Assembly: GCA_002794785.1 (NCBI GenBank)
Contig: NBBA01000004.1
Coordinates: forward strand, 1,178,001-1,242,000
Reading direction: 5' to 3'
Source of the DNA: Coniferiporia sulphurascens
Lineage: Eukaryota; Basidiomycota; Agaricomycetes; Hymenochaetales; Hymenochaetaceae
Length of the DNA: 64,000 nt
Numbering within the stretch: position 1 is the first letter of the stretch; every line of letters starts with the position of its first letter. Shown here piece by piece: positions 1-11,956 of this stretch. A model generated the notes under the pieces. The model was given only the letters and a program-made list of their open reading frames with translations. It made no database searches and was not told the origin of the DNA. The translations under genes and the position numbers were made by a program.

Positions 1-176
1 CCTTTAGTACTTCCATTTCTTACAATCATATCGCCTAGCCGTTTGTATGTCCACTTGACTCGGAATAGACTTTTGTACACTACGCTCTTTCTGTTCGAGA
101 CACCATCAGGGGCCGTGGCACGCGGAAGACGTAGGAAGCCGTTCATTGCTGCGGCGATGGGTCTGTATGCGTCCAT
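1..176 (-). CDS. Possible partial gene, N-terminal exon running off the left edge
   Basis: Reading the minus strand from an ATG at 176 gives an uninterrupted frame of 58 codons to the window edge. The predicted peptide begins MDAYRPIAAAMNGFLRLPRA and is rich in basic residues toward the edge. I do not recognise it. It could be the first exon of a gene lying to the left, or a chance open frame. If real, it would be divergent from the phosphate transporter that starts at 618. Confidence 0.3.
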   Translation of the reverse strand, partial: MDAYRPIAAAMNGFLRLPRATAPDGVSNRKSVVYKSLFRVKWTYKRLGDMIVRNGSTK

Positions 177-617
177 AGGTTGAATTGCCTCGGCCAGTTT
201 GCCACGGAGGTAATATTCTTCTTTTGAATATTAATGTTGAGCCCGCAAATCTTCGGAGTTTCAGGGTCAAGGCAAGGTCCTGTACTTTCCTGTTATGGAT
301 TGCATTTGTCATTATATTACGTACAAGCACAGCCACTGAGCGCTCGCCGTTGCCCTTGCTGTCGACTCGCGACTGCCGCGTCCAGCGAGCTGAACTCTAC
401 GTCCATCTACGACGCCTCCCGGTAGCTTATGAACGTATCTTGAACTGGTGCCAGCATTCCTGGAAACGGAGGAACGTTTTGGAGTGGCCCGGGGAGCAGC
501 GTAGCTCACGGTGCATCACACGCCGAGTCCGATTGCGTCGAGTCGATTCAGCTGAAACCCATACGACACAACGCCCGAGGCCAGGACAGAGTTGTGTCAA
601 GTACAAACCGCGGAACT
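177..617. other. Intergenic region upstream of the phosphate transporter
   Basis: No gene is supported. Several overlapping short open frames on both strands show no recognisable domain or coherent exon structure. It should contain the promoter of the gene starting at 618. Confidence 0.4.
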
Positions 618-3600
618 ATGAAGTTCAGGTATGATAAGCCTCAAAACATTTGATGAAGAAGCATTCGGTTTATGTTTGATTTGCGCCCGTAGCAACTCAT
701 TGAAGTTTAACGCGGTTGCGGACTGGTGGGACGAATATATTGCGTGAGCTCTCTGCATGACTACCGAGCGAGAAAGTACTAATGAATCCGTATGTATAAG
801 CTATTCCGCTCTCAAGAAGCACATTTATCAGCTAGAGAAGACCGGGGGCCAAGACCGCTCATGGCAGGGAGGACACGACGTGGAGGCCAGCGAACATTCG
901 GCCCTTATGGGTCGCGATGCATCGTCTTCCTCTACGGATGATGTTTTTAAGCCGCTTCTTGGCCGCGAGCTAAAGAAGATATGCGACTTTTATGAGGTTC
1001 AAGAGCAAGAGTTACTGCATGAGCTTGAAGAGCTAGAGGGGCTGGTGAAGCTGAAGGATGAGGAGAGCCTGTTGGGCGCAGACCAACGATATTTAGTTGC
1101 TGATGATGATGACGACGATGACGATGACGACGAAGAGCAGCAGAATAACACTGTCGCTCGTGTTAGACCAAGGAGCACGTCCGGTCGTCGGCGGGCCAAG
1201 TCAGACGTAAGGACGTTCCCCCCAGCCCGTAAGGTCGTCTTCTTTCTCGTTATCCCGCACCTGTAACACGCTTCTTGCAGCCGGAATTATGTCGTCAATG
1301 TCGCGAGGTTCATCGCGATCCGAAGTTCAGCGCCGGCATAGTATTTCGTCAAGCGAAGACAACCTCGACCTAGAAGCAAGCCTCGCGTCACTGAGTCAGA
1401 TACCCGAGAACTATTCAATGGAAAATAGCTTTTCTGCCGGACGTGGCTCCAGTACCTCGCCTAAGCGCGCCCGGGTTGCGTTGGCTAATATGTTTAATCT
1501 TGTAAAGGCCGGAGGGAGTGCACCATCCTCATTGCTTGCCCCAGACACGATATGGACTGCAAAAACCAATTACGCATATGATACTCGGATTCTTTTCAAG
1601 AGGCGTATCACGACACTTTACAATAGGGTAACGTCCCTAAGGGCATATGTGGAGCTAAATTACTCGGGCTTCCGAAAAATACTCAAGAAGTACGGTGTGT
1701 CTCGACTTACCTTCGTGACATGAGGCTCAGTACAGTGTTTCAGGTACGATAAGATTACATATAGCGAAGTATACATATTTCACAACTTTATTTTTGAGCC
1801 GGCTGACATGTGCTAATTTCTTAACGTAGTTGAAGGATTACTACATGCACAACATCGTCGAAGAAGCCTACCCCTTCAGGCAGGATACCAAAGACCGCCT
1901 AAACGGAGCTATCAATAATCTTGTCGTATTGTACGCGAAGTGCATTACTCGTGAAGATACTTCTGCTGCTGTTCGACAACTCAAAGTACACCAGCGCGAA
2001 CATATTGCCTGGGAGCGAGACACTGTGTGGCGTCTGATGATCAGTCAAGAACGCCACGGCGAACGCGATGGGCAAGTCAAAGCCCTTGGCGGTCATGTCC
2101 GAGAGGAAGAGAGTACCGCAACGGCTTTCTCCACACCTTTTGGGCGGTTCAGATTAACCGCAAAGAAGATGTTCTTGGCCGCGGCCGTGGCTGTTTTCGC
2201 AGTCCTGTTGAATGTCCAAACTTTTCCCAGCGTGGAAGCCAATAATTGCTTCGCAATTCTCGTGTTCAGTACCATTCTTTGGGCAACTGAGGTGAGCGGG
2301 TGTATTGAACTCAGGGCGTATTGTGGCTTCCATTGAGCATACCAGGCTATTCCCCTGTTTGTGACGTCGATTTTCGTACCGCTGCTGCTGGTCATTTTCA
2401 GGGTCTTTATCTCAACGGACGAGAAGCAGGCACGTTTGACAGCGCCATTAGCGACAAAGTACACAATTTGATTTCGTTATCTGCAACTGAGTCGTACTAA
2501 AAAACCAATGTCACAGATTTGTCTTCTCCCAGATGTTCTCCCCAACAATTATGCTTTTAATCGGAGGATTTACTATCTCCTCGGCTTTAAGCAAAACGAA
2601 TATCGACAGAGTTATTATCACACGTCTGCTGAGCTTGGCCGGCACGAGGCCGAGTACCGTCCTTCTTGCATTCATGGGGGTTTCTTGCTTTGCGAGTATG
2701 TGGATAAGGTAACCCTCATCCTTGCTTTGAAATTCCCAGTCTTATTTTTTTTCAGCAATGTGGCTGCACCAACTCTTTGCTTCACATTGATCAAGGTATA
2801 TTTTTAAAGAAATTTTCAAGAACCCCGACCTACCTGTTGTCCTTTTAGCCCATCCTCAGGAACTTGCCCCCGAGGACATCTTTCGCGCCCTGCTTGATTG
2901 TAACTATGTTCATGATCTTCGCAAAATTTTGGGTCAGTGATTTCTCACGCCCTTTTGTCCCGTTTTCAGCTCGGAATCGCTCTGGCTGCCAATATAGGAG
3001 GGCAAAGTTCCCCGATTTCCTCGCCGCAAAATCTCATTGCCTTAGATGAGATGGACGAGCCTCTAGACTGGGGACAGTGGTTTATTGTCGCCCTGCCCGT
3101 GTCGGCGATCTCGCTTTTGCTCATTTGGGTACTTCTCCTCGTCAGTTACCGCCCTTCTCAAACCATAGATGGCGAGAATTTGGTAATAAAGGAGATAAGG
3201 CCCACGAAGGAGAGCTTTACTCTTAAACAGTACTGGGTTACCTGCGTGTGTCTGGTCACCATCGGACTGTGGTGCGTCGAGAAAAAAATAGAAAGCTTCG
3301 TAGGTGACATGGGGATCATTGCGATTATCCCAATCATCGCGTTCTTTTCCACTGGTGTCCTGAGAAAGGTAGGCCTAAGCTGACTCATTCCTATGCCTTT
3401 CCACTCATAATATCAATAGGATGACTTCGAGCAGTTTTTATGGACAATTGTGTTCCTGGCTATGGGCGGCATCGCTCTTGGAAAGGGAGTTTCGAGTTCC
3501 GGCCTTCTGGACATCTTGGGCGTTGGCATCAAGAATCTTATCGGCGGTCTCTCCCTACCCGCAGTGGTTTTGGTCCTGACTTTTATCGTCTTGGTAAGCG

Positions 3601-4103
3601 AATACTAAGTTCTCCCGCAGTGCCGTTAGTAACTTATATCAACCGCCACAAGGTAATTTCCACATTCATCAGCCATACAATTGCCAGCGTCCTCTTGGTC
3701 CCGATTGCCAAAGAAGTAGCGACCAACTATCCGGGAAACCCTCAGCGCCTTCTGATTTTCTTGACTGGTCTCGTCTGCTCCACGGGCATGGGGATGCCCG
3801 TCTCAGGCTTCCCGAACCAGACAGCGTACGTCTTTACATCAGCTGCTGCCTACTTCTTTCGATGCTAACGGTGTCACGCGTCCTTAATATTGTGGCCATT
3901 TAGGGCGACCCAGGAAGATGATATGGGTCAGCTGTACCTGTCGAACATCGATTTTCTCAAGAATGGTGTACCAGCGAGTATAATCGCGGCCCTGGTCAGT
4001 TCACCCCCTTTCCAATTCGGACCAAGGGCTTCAATGTTCTGATCGCTTGCGCACGCAGGTTGTTGCGTCCGTGGGGTACGCCCTGATGATTGCAATCGAG
4101 TGA
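618..4103 (+). CDS. SPX-domain low-affinity phosphate transporter (PHO87/PHO90/PHO91 family)
   Basis: Predicted membrane protein that imports inorganic phosphate, at the plasma membrane (PHO87/PHO90 type) or the vacuole (PHO91 type). The N-terminal SPX domain senses inositol pyrophosphates. The start was fixed by splicing: exon 618-628 joins 693-743 and then 801-1228, giving MKFSNSLKFNAV followed by the typical IAYSALKKHIYQLEK. Further exons are 1281-1689, 1744-1768 (restoring the conserved KKYDK), 1830-2291, 2346-2458, and 2517 onward through several short introns to TGA at 4101-4103. An acidic run lies near 1105-1131. The C-terminal two thirds is a DASS/ArsB-like (Na+/sulfate symporter type) domain with many hydrophobic segments, including LGIALAANIGGQSSPISSPQ and TGLVCSTGMGMPVSGFPNQT, which are characteristic substrate-site motifs. 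All joins keep frame. Which of the three yeast paralogues is the closest match cannot be decided here. Confidence 0.9.
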
Positions 4104-5186
4104 GTTTTTTTTGCCCTTTATCTTCCGTCGATGCCGCGAGCTGCGTTCTGACCTTGAACCTTATAGCCTATGAATCCCGTCGTCGGGTGATCAGCGTCCT
4201 CGGGAAGCCCCAAGCCCCAACGATCCTGTTATCTATGCACGCTAGCGGAGAACCGAGCCCTCTTGCGGAACCTACTCACACATTTAATATTCATTCTTGT
4301 AAACAATTGGCTGGAGCTTCGGTCTGGACCCCTGCGTCATTTTCGTGCCTGTGCTTATGTTCAGTTTTCAGGCGGGATTCATGCGCTCGCTGCAAATTGT
4401 TCTGCCCTGGGCGCTTGTATCTGTTCACCAGCATGCGGGTATAGACACTCTTCACCATTTTGAGGGGCCTACGGCCGTTGTGTGGCCTAAAAACTGCCCC
4501 CGGCACAGAACTTGAAATCAAAATGGAATTTCAGGTAGTGTTACAACAACACACGCGAGTATGCATCAGGTATATGAACTACGAGAAGTACGTCGTAAGG
4601 GTCGTATAAGGGTCTCCTACAAATTGTCGTGAAGGGTCATGAAGCATGAAGCCGTTGGCGAATCGTGAAAATAGCTAAAGCATGGGTGATAGCGTGGGGA
4701 TGGAGCCAGAAAGAAAACACAGAAGATGTAGTTTTTTAAATGAACATTTGTGCTTATGAACGCGAAGCTCGGCAGGCAAACAGGGGCGTACAGGAATAAA
4801 ATGAAGCGGAGATGAGAAATGTCTAAGCGGATACCCTTGCGGGAATCACTCTGGGCGTTGTATGCAAATTGCTCAGTTAGGGAAGGAAGCAGGCGAGAGA
4901 AGGGCGCGTGAACTAATAACCCGTCAATCGAGAGCGAGAATGGAAGCAGCGAAGCCGTCAGGAGCACCGCGAAGTCCCGAAAAAGTGCAAGAAATAGTGC
5001 CGAGACGGATAATGACAGCAGGAAAAAATCGAAGTCTGGCTAGGAGATAATTGCAATGTGAGAGACAGCAAAGAGCCGACCTAGACAGCAAGCATGTACG
5101 GGTTCAGAGCGCACAAAGAATCACTGAAGCCCGAGCCATGGAGAGAAGACAGCCCCTGTCTCAAACTATGCTGGCATGTTGTTTTC
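4104..5186. other. Convergent intergenic region, no gene seen
   Basis: About 1.1 kb between two convergent genes. Several open frames on both strands have no recognisable domain and no coherent splicing. It should hold the 3' UTRs and polyadenylation sites of both neighbours. Confidence 0.45.
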
Positions 5187-7330
5187 TCAAGACTTCTTAC
5201 CTCCCATACGCTTCAAAATTGTGGAGAGAACCACAGCGCACACTCCGACGCCGACCATCAAAACGTAAGACGGAATGCTGCCTTCGAGAGGGTCCCATTC
5301 GTTGCGCCCAAAATACTTCTGCCAGTCATTCTTGCTAGCGTGCGGACTGTGCGGCCGTGTACTATCGATAGCGTCGGCATTCGTCGGTTGCAGAGCTAAA
5401 GCAGATGCAGCTGGTCTTCCAGAAGCGTCATCTACGTTTTCGACCTGCACAGACTTTGTTACCAGTGTTGGCCCGCGTTGCGATTCGACCAATGCACCTT
5501 CCGCTTGGGCACGGTTACCTTCTGTAAACGGCGCGGAAGTTACGGCGACGTCGGTCTCAACAGCTTTCGAATGATGAGCGACCTCCGCCTCCTCGGCATC
5601 TTTACACTCCAGATCATATAGCTTCTTTTCGACTTCGGCAAGACGTACTCTAAAAAGGTCGAGGAGTGACAACGCCTGCCTCAATTTCTCGGATTCCGCC
5701 TCGGATGCTTCTGTCTCGGGTCCTTCTGTATCCAGGACGATGCGCTCCACGTCGATGTGAGGTAGAACGTCGACCTGGACACCCTGATTTAGTTTCCCGA
5801 CCAATTGTACAGAAGCTTCGGAAAGCGGCTTTTGCAGTCTCGGCGACGACGCTCCCGGCTTGGGAGGCGTGGGCAATGGTCGCGATGGCAAAGGACGCGA
5901 AAAAATATCCTTGATCTGCATCCTGGCTTCTCCGCCGCGTCCACTCGATTTGGTACTCCCCTTTCCGCTGCCACTCCTGGACGACTCCCCGGGTTGTGTC
6001 TGGTGCTCAGGACGCGCTTCCAAATCTGCGCATCGGTTATCAGAGGAAATGTGTTTGACAGTTTCGCCCGCGTTCATATCAATGTCTTCCCAGGCCCTCG
6101 CACCCCAGCTGTGCGACAGAGAGTTTGACGCAAGTAGCTCTTCTACAGAGGGTTCAGCCTCTGGACTAGCGACCTCGACATCACCAGGTATTTCTGGCAG
6201 GGAATTCACAGATGGCACGATGGGCTCGAGGGCGATGCGCTTCTTCGTGATGTCACGCGCTTTGCGGTCTTCGGTATCGCTTGCCTCCGATCCACTGGCG
6301 AAAGCGGCCTCGTCGTCCGCCCATGCGCCTACGACGATATCGCCCTCACTCGTGGAGCTTCCGTGGTTGCTAAGTCCAGATCCGGAGCTCGAACTCCGCT
6401 CAAGACTTGCAACTAGACTACGTACACGCCCTTTACGTCCGCCGTCCTTGCCAGGTGTTGTGTCTCGCGAGTCCGAAGCCTCTTCAATTGAGGATGAAGA
6501 TGAGTTGTATGAGGGGTGTTTGAAAGGAGAATTGAACGTGTTCTCGCAGGTATCGTCCGGTCCGAATCCCCAAATGCGACCTTTAAGCACGTTCTGACGC
6601 AGGTTGCGAGATGCATTGAGGAGAGCATCACGCCAGAGACTGTTGATCCCCATTCTGACGTCAAACTTTAGTAAAGCTCTAAGGTAGTCTCAGCTTAAGT
6701 AGCTCACGAGTCGATATCTTGTTCGTTTAGGCGCAAAAAGCCACGTCCGTTAAGGCGAGCCTCCTTCACAAAGATAGCAATGTCTTTCGCAACTGGGAGA
6801 GGGAGGGGTAAACTCTCGCCTGACTTGACCCGCAGTGCAGTGATCAGATAGGAAGATAACTGTGATGTCGTCCATACTCTTGGATTCGAAGGTAGATCGT
6901 CGACTTTTACCGGTGACGAAGGGGGCGGCGTCGATATGGCTGGAAGGGTGTCCGCCCTTCTCGCCCTATGTGTCGGAAATAAAAGATCCTCAGAGCTAGT
7001 ATGGTTATGTCCCCTATGATCCTTGGGAGATATGTCAAGAGAAGGGGGAATAGGAAGTGGCCTTGGTGCTGGGCGAGATAGGTCGGACTTGGAGTGACGA
7101 TGCCTCGAGCTGGGACTAGAAGTCGTTGGGATATAGGCATGTCGGGTATGTGCTGCATAACCAGAGGAGTTCGAACGCGTCAAAATGGCCGTTGAAGTCG
7201 TCTTGATAGCATATGGATGCTGGTTCGGTGTCGAGGGAGCGCTACCTCGTTCGCCCCCATGTCTGTCCGATACGAACACTGCCGATTTCTGAGGAGATTC
7301 GTGCGACATGTTGGTTTGCAGAATCGTCAA
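5187..7330 (-). CDS. SAM-like domain protein with C-terminal membrane anchor
   Basis: Two long minus-strand frames join through one 53-nt intron (6655-6707; donor GTGAGC, acceptor GTCAG). Exon 1 is 6708-7330 and exon 2 is 5187-6654, about 696 residues. The join falls inside a SAM-like helical domain: FLRLNEQDID from exon 1 continues directly into SMGINSLWRDALLNASRNLR, so the splice rebuilds the fold. The N-terminal 120 residues are Ser/Pro-rich and low in complexity. The middle is acidic and Ser-rich, with a predicted coiled-coil stretch near ALSLLDLFRVRLAEVEKKL. The last 25 residues hold one hydrophobic segment (YVLMVGVGVCAVVLSTIL) and the basic tail KRMGGKKS, as in a tail-anchored protein. 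Target membrane and function are unknown. The start could also be the second Met (MSHES, residue 8). It is divergent from POP4, 166 bp away. Confidence 0.75.
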
Positions 7331-7496
7331 CGAACAATGCCTAGCGGTGTCGCCAGCCGCTGCTATTTGTTCGGAAAAATTGTCGTTCTTCGAGTTGGCA
7401 GACCACGCTTGTCGTGGTTGCAGACGAACCCCTGAGTGTGTGTACTAAACACGACTTATCTCGCGCATAGCGCTCTTCTCCTTCTAGCTACCAGTA

Positions 7497-8569
7497 ATGT
7501 CAACACTCGCTGGATCATCGAAAGCAGCTCTGAACCCATATCAGCCTCTTCTCGCAACTCAAACTAAAGTAAATACAACTACTAATATGTCAAGCAGGTT
7601 GGCCTGTTGACGATTTCTCGGCAGAATGAGCGTCTCAAGTTTTCCTCTTCGCATCCGTTCACGCCCACTTTCGTCGAGTTGCATCTCAAAAAGTCGAAGA
7701 ACCTTGATCCTAAAGCTCTATATGAGAACAGAGTCAAGGGCCGCGCGATCCTCCTCGAGAACCCTGTGAAGGATAGCAGATTGAAGAAGGAACGCGAAGA
7801 AAAAAAGACCCGTCGAGCTAAGGAGCGCGAACGAAAGAAGCTCAGGATAATCAACAGGAAGGAGGCCGGTTTGAAAGGACTATGGAAACTGGAGGAGGAA
7901 CAGAGAAAGTACAAGCTTCATCAGCGTTCCTAGTGATAATCTTACCAATTGGCGCAGATACGAGCTTTTTGTCCCCCTCCATCACCTTTGGTTAGGTTAC
8001 ATGTCGGAGCTACTTGGACTTGGGCAAGTTCCAAAACAACAACCTGCCAACCCTACGATGCCCAATCCCGCAGCTATGCACGCCAAGCTCGTTAAGGCGG
8101 ACTTCCACGGCTCTGAGGTCACTGGTAAGCCGAAGAGAGCTACCTGTTATCAGCGTTCGTTTCTGATCATGATGAACAGTGAAGCAAGCAAAAAACCCGT
8201 GCCTCGTGGGATTGTCTGGAATAGTCGTGCACGAGACGGAAAACGCATTTAAAGTGATAACCATCAAAGACGAGATGAAGCGTGAGTGCAATTTTATTTA
8301 CTTTACTGAATCGCCACTCAGTCCCTTTGTCTACAGTGATTCCGAAACAGGGCGCCATCTTTTCTTTCCAGATTCCCCTCTACGACGTGCGCGTCTTTGC
8401 TCCTCCATCTCTGCAGGGCCGGGTCGATGGTACCCCATCAAGTCCCAATGTCTTCGACCTTGATACGATCCCTTGCATGGAATTTGAACTCTACGGGAAT
8501 CAGTTTAGGTTTAGAGCAGCGGATCGTGCGGGGAGGAAGTTCAAGGCAAAGGAAACAATTGAGCTGTGA
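7497..8569 (+). CDS. POP4: RNase P/MRP protein subunit POP4 (Rpp29)
   Basis: Nuclear protein subunit of RNase P (pre-tRNA 5' processing) and RNase MRP (rRNA processing). Proposed exons: 7497-7568, 7625-7908, 7958-8124, 8181-8281 and 8337-8569 (stop TGA), all GT-AG with phases that close. The N-terminal half has a long basic helix (EKKTRRAKERERKKLRIINR) as in fungal and animal Rpp29. The C-terminal half is the Sm-like barrel: DFHGSEVTV, NPCLVGLSGIVVHETENAFK, then IPKQGAIFSFQIP and a final strand ending FELYGNQFRFRAADR. These are the hallmark Rpp29 segments. For intron 1, the acceptor at 7624 (56 nt) is preferred over one at 7597, which would leave an intron of only 29 nt. Confidence 0.9.
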
Positions 8570-9481
8570 TTACTGGGCATCAACCCCTACGGATTTCTCG
8601 GGTCTTCTCCTTCATCCCTTAGCGGCTTCGTGGCGAGTATATCTCATGGAGAAAGCCTTGAAAATAAGGTCCCGTCAACTACAACAAAGCATTCGGCGGC
8701 CGAGGGGTAGCGAGGTCGAGGTCCTACGCTAGTACCGGCTTCCTGCCGACGGACAGAAGTGAATTGTTTGTCAAACTACCAAATGCGATTCGGTCTTACT
8801 CTGCCGACAAGGTTAGGTTAGCAGGATTTGGGAGGGGACCGGTTTGTCTACCTTCCTTAATAATTGTCTTGGCTTTGCACTGTACACCTCACGGCTTTAT
8901 CCTATGTCCGACAACTCGCGTCATTTAGATCAACCTTGATAGTGAGCTCTTCGCGCTACGGTCTACATCTTCTTGTTTTGGGGTGCAGAAGACATTAGTT
9001 CCACAAGTTAAATCCAAACGGCGCACATAAACGTCCTTTTCGTGACTCTCAATCTACGCTTGGATAACAAATAGTCTCCCATTGGCGATCTACACGTTTG
9101 TCTCATTAAATGAGCGGTTCCATACCCCCTTGATGGTATATTAATTATGCACCGATAATTACCTGTTCGGAGACTCGTACGTCTGGGCGGTTATTTGGCC
9201 GCCATCTGATCCTCAAGGGCGACTTTTTGCTTAAAGATCTACTATTTGATGGGGGCGTGTACTGGTTTGAGGTAGTACAACAAGGATTTCAACATGGGAA
9301 CAGATTGCACTTACGGGGTTAATTGAATCACTTCACCGGACATCACTAGATGATCCGCTTTCTCCGACACCGTACATCTGCTGTCCAATGCACGGACTCG
9401 CTTTCCCTCCCCTCTTCCTTCTCCTATCCTCTTCTCTACCAACCTTTAAAGAAATTTAACGCCTACTGTGCCTTTTTAAGA
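8570..9481. other. Intergenic region before the DUF6533 array
   Basis: About 0.9 kb without a supported gene. The last 100 bases before 9482 are pyrimidine-rich (around 9405-9450), resembling the leaders of the other copies of the array, and are the likely promoter and 5' UTR of copy A. Confidence 0.4.
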
Positions 9482-11347
9482 ATGAGCGTAGCTGCCATAC
9501 CCTCTCTGAGTTTTAAAGAGCTCAACGTAGTCGCGACGGATGTCATATTTGTGCGGGTGAGCATACCACTCTGCTCTTGTGTGTTCATTCTTGATGGTTT
9601 GCAACGGATAGTACACTATGGGTACGCATGCAGCTACTATTTTATTAAAATCGAACTGTGGTTGACTGCTATCTGAAGTCGCAACCCTATGTTTGGTGGT
9701 ATGTGCACCCGAATCGTATATCAACCATTTCTAAACGGGCTGGCGGATCGTATAGATATATGAATATCTGGTTTCTCTTGAAGAGGAGGCGACTATGTTT
9801 CGCGAACGTCTCTGTCATCTTGGGCTGACCTAGAATCCGCGTCAGGTTCACCTTGTTTGGCCTACCAAACTGTCATTCGCCAAACTTGTTTTTCTTGCGA
9901 ACAGATACCTCCCTTTTTTAACAGCGTTCGGAATGGCTTACGGTGCGTTGTTTATGGAAGGATATAAGCCGCTACTCTGATCTGTAATATGATACTAGCT
10001 GTCGTCGCTTCCACCTCATTCGATGTACGCTCTTTCTAAGCAACGGTGCTTCAGACACTGCACTCAATGATTGACTTCCTCGACACGTACAGGTCTGTAA
10101 GCCTTTCTTCATGGCTACGGGAGGCAAGCTTCCGCATATCCTATCGATCAACAATTTGGTCAACTTCTTCGTCTGCACTTTTTTTAAGTGATCTGTTGCA
10201 CGCAATATGTTCTTGCTGAAGGTAAGCTACTGTCTCCCAAACCCGTTGCTGGGGAAACTTTAGGCTTAGGGCTGAATGTACAAGGCATCCTCTTCATGCG
10301 CGCATACGCCGTATGGGGACGAAGTCCGACTATTCTTTGGCTTCTCATGTTTATATTACTTGTAAGACATTGGCGGGATCGAATAGAGCTTATACAGACG
10401 TCAATCACAGGGTACTAGTGTTGGCGCATACTACATAACGATACTCCTCATCTCTTCTATGCTTACACGTGGGTTCGCCTTATGTTCAACAATAGCTGCC
10501 GTACTGATAGCTAAGCTTTCTTCTAACAGTGGAGCAAATCCGCCTTTTCCCGACGGGCTGTCTACCTTATTTCACGACCAGAATTGACTGGATCTTGCTT
10601 GTGGTGTTGATGTTTGATGAGACTCGTCAGTGATTACTATATTCTCAGGCTGTACCCGTTTTTCGCCTACTAGCATCCTTTACTGATGAACAGTTGTAAC
10701 AGTTTCACTCTCCTTGCTCTTGGTTAAGGGATTCGGACAATGTACGTGACGCTTCTGTTGTCCGCCGCCATTCGCCACTTGTTCAATAGATCATGATCCA
10801 TTAGTCCGGCATACGAGATCGACAGTTATACGCACATTGTACAAAGACGGTGATTATCACAGTGTCCTCCCTAACAAATAACGTAATTACTCATAAATCT
10901 TCCGCACCAGGCGCGCTTTATTATGCAGCAGTCCTAGGTAAAATATGTCTTTTTTGAACGAGGTATCCTATATTGGCTAACCTACAGACATGTAATTCAG
11001 TGACAACCGTTGCGAATTTCGTGGTTGTACGCACTGCGTCGGTGAGGGAATCTAACATAACAACTATGAGAGATAACGTTGATTGACACTGTTGCTCAAG
11101 TCATTCATGTGCAACTTTCTATTCATGTGCGTCCCTTGTATTCTGCTTCATGACACACGCCTAATAGAGTCATTCGTACAGCACCCAGGGAGTTATCCAC
11201 AGTGTCCTTTGCAATCGTCTTCTGCTCCGTATACGTGGCGTCCTTCACACCAGTACATCGGTAGATGACAAAACGCTGACATGGCAGGTCCCAGCGCCCC
11301 AGGACCATTCCTATCCTATGACGGAAATGTCTAGGTCATCTGAATGA
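9482..11347 (+). CDS. DUF6533-type multi-pass membrane protein, copy A
   Basis: Member of a large basidiomycete-specific family of predicted seven-helix membrane proteins of unknown function. Exon 1 (ATG 9482) encodes FKELNVVATDVIFVR. A 10-nt exon (TACACTATGG) and a 20-nt exon (TCGCAACCC...) follow, giving YTMVATLCLV and then IYEYLVSLEEEA, the DUF6533 signature. Later exons give VHLVWPTKLSFAKLVFLANR, YLPFLTAFGMAYG, ICCTQYVLAEG, ILFMRAYAVWGRSPTILWLL, IRLFPTGCLPYF, STVIRTLYKDG, VTTVANFVVVRTAS and GVIHSVLCNRLLLRIRG, with stop TGA at 11345-11347. Every segment I could align to the other copies is open. Two donor positions read GC instead of GT (after the LEEE exon, and after the exon ending MATG). 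Full exon boundaries are not all certain. Confidence 0.6.
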
Positions 11348-11956
11348 TACATGTTTAGTTACTGTGACTACTCAGCTCGAATGAGCGTTGGTCTTGGAAT
11401 ACTGCCTTCGCACGGAGTCCGGACTCGTCTCTTGTACGAATAACTCGCAAAAAAAAAACCTCACGTTGCGGATGCGTTCATATTCTGGCTCTTGTATTAT
11501 ACTTGACCCGAGAAACTAGACAATGACAATTCAATTCACCGAACCTGCACAAGAGTTTAGTCAAGGTTTCGTCTGAAAAAAAGGCGCAGGGGAGCACTTC
11601 ACAGGTCGTTCAGGTCACCCGGTGCGCGGAACCGAAGTTAGCAATGAAGGCGCCCATGCTAAGCGGTAAATCGCTACACCAAAGCAGTCAGCAAATTCCA
11701 AGATGATCCTCGAATGAGCGCCCCCGTCGCATAGTAATTATTTAAGTTGCGCTGATCCTTAACAAAAGCTTCGAGAATAACATTAATTCGTTACGGTCCC
11801 AGTAACAGACTGGCTGATCAGGCCTTGAGTACCGAAAACTTCACCAGATTCCTCGTCCTCGTTCATCGTCTCTGGTCGGGTAGTGAAGTAGTAGGCGAGG
11901 CTGCGAAGACGCTTTGTTTTGTGGAATAGAGTTTCGGCCCATGATTTCGGGAAGTT
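11348..11956. other. Intergenic spacer of the array
   Basis: No gene is supported. It has diverged remnants of the spacer found after copies B and C, such as an A-run followed by a GC-rich segment near 11575-11600. It ends in the conserved block ATGATTTCGGGAAGTTGCGA that recurs at 15833-15852 and marks the array's repeat unit. Confidence 0.4.

Noticed and set aside
999..1199. Minus-strand open frame with a long Ser run
   Set aside because: It is the antisense of the acidic Asp-rich run in the phosphate transporter, so it is a shadow frame.
7569..7597. A 29-nt first intron in POP4 ending at CAAGCAG
   Set aside because: A second in-frame acceptor (CGGCAG, 7624) gives a normal 56-nt intron with the same donor, so the shorter form was not adopted. 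RNA reads would decide.
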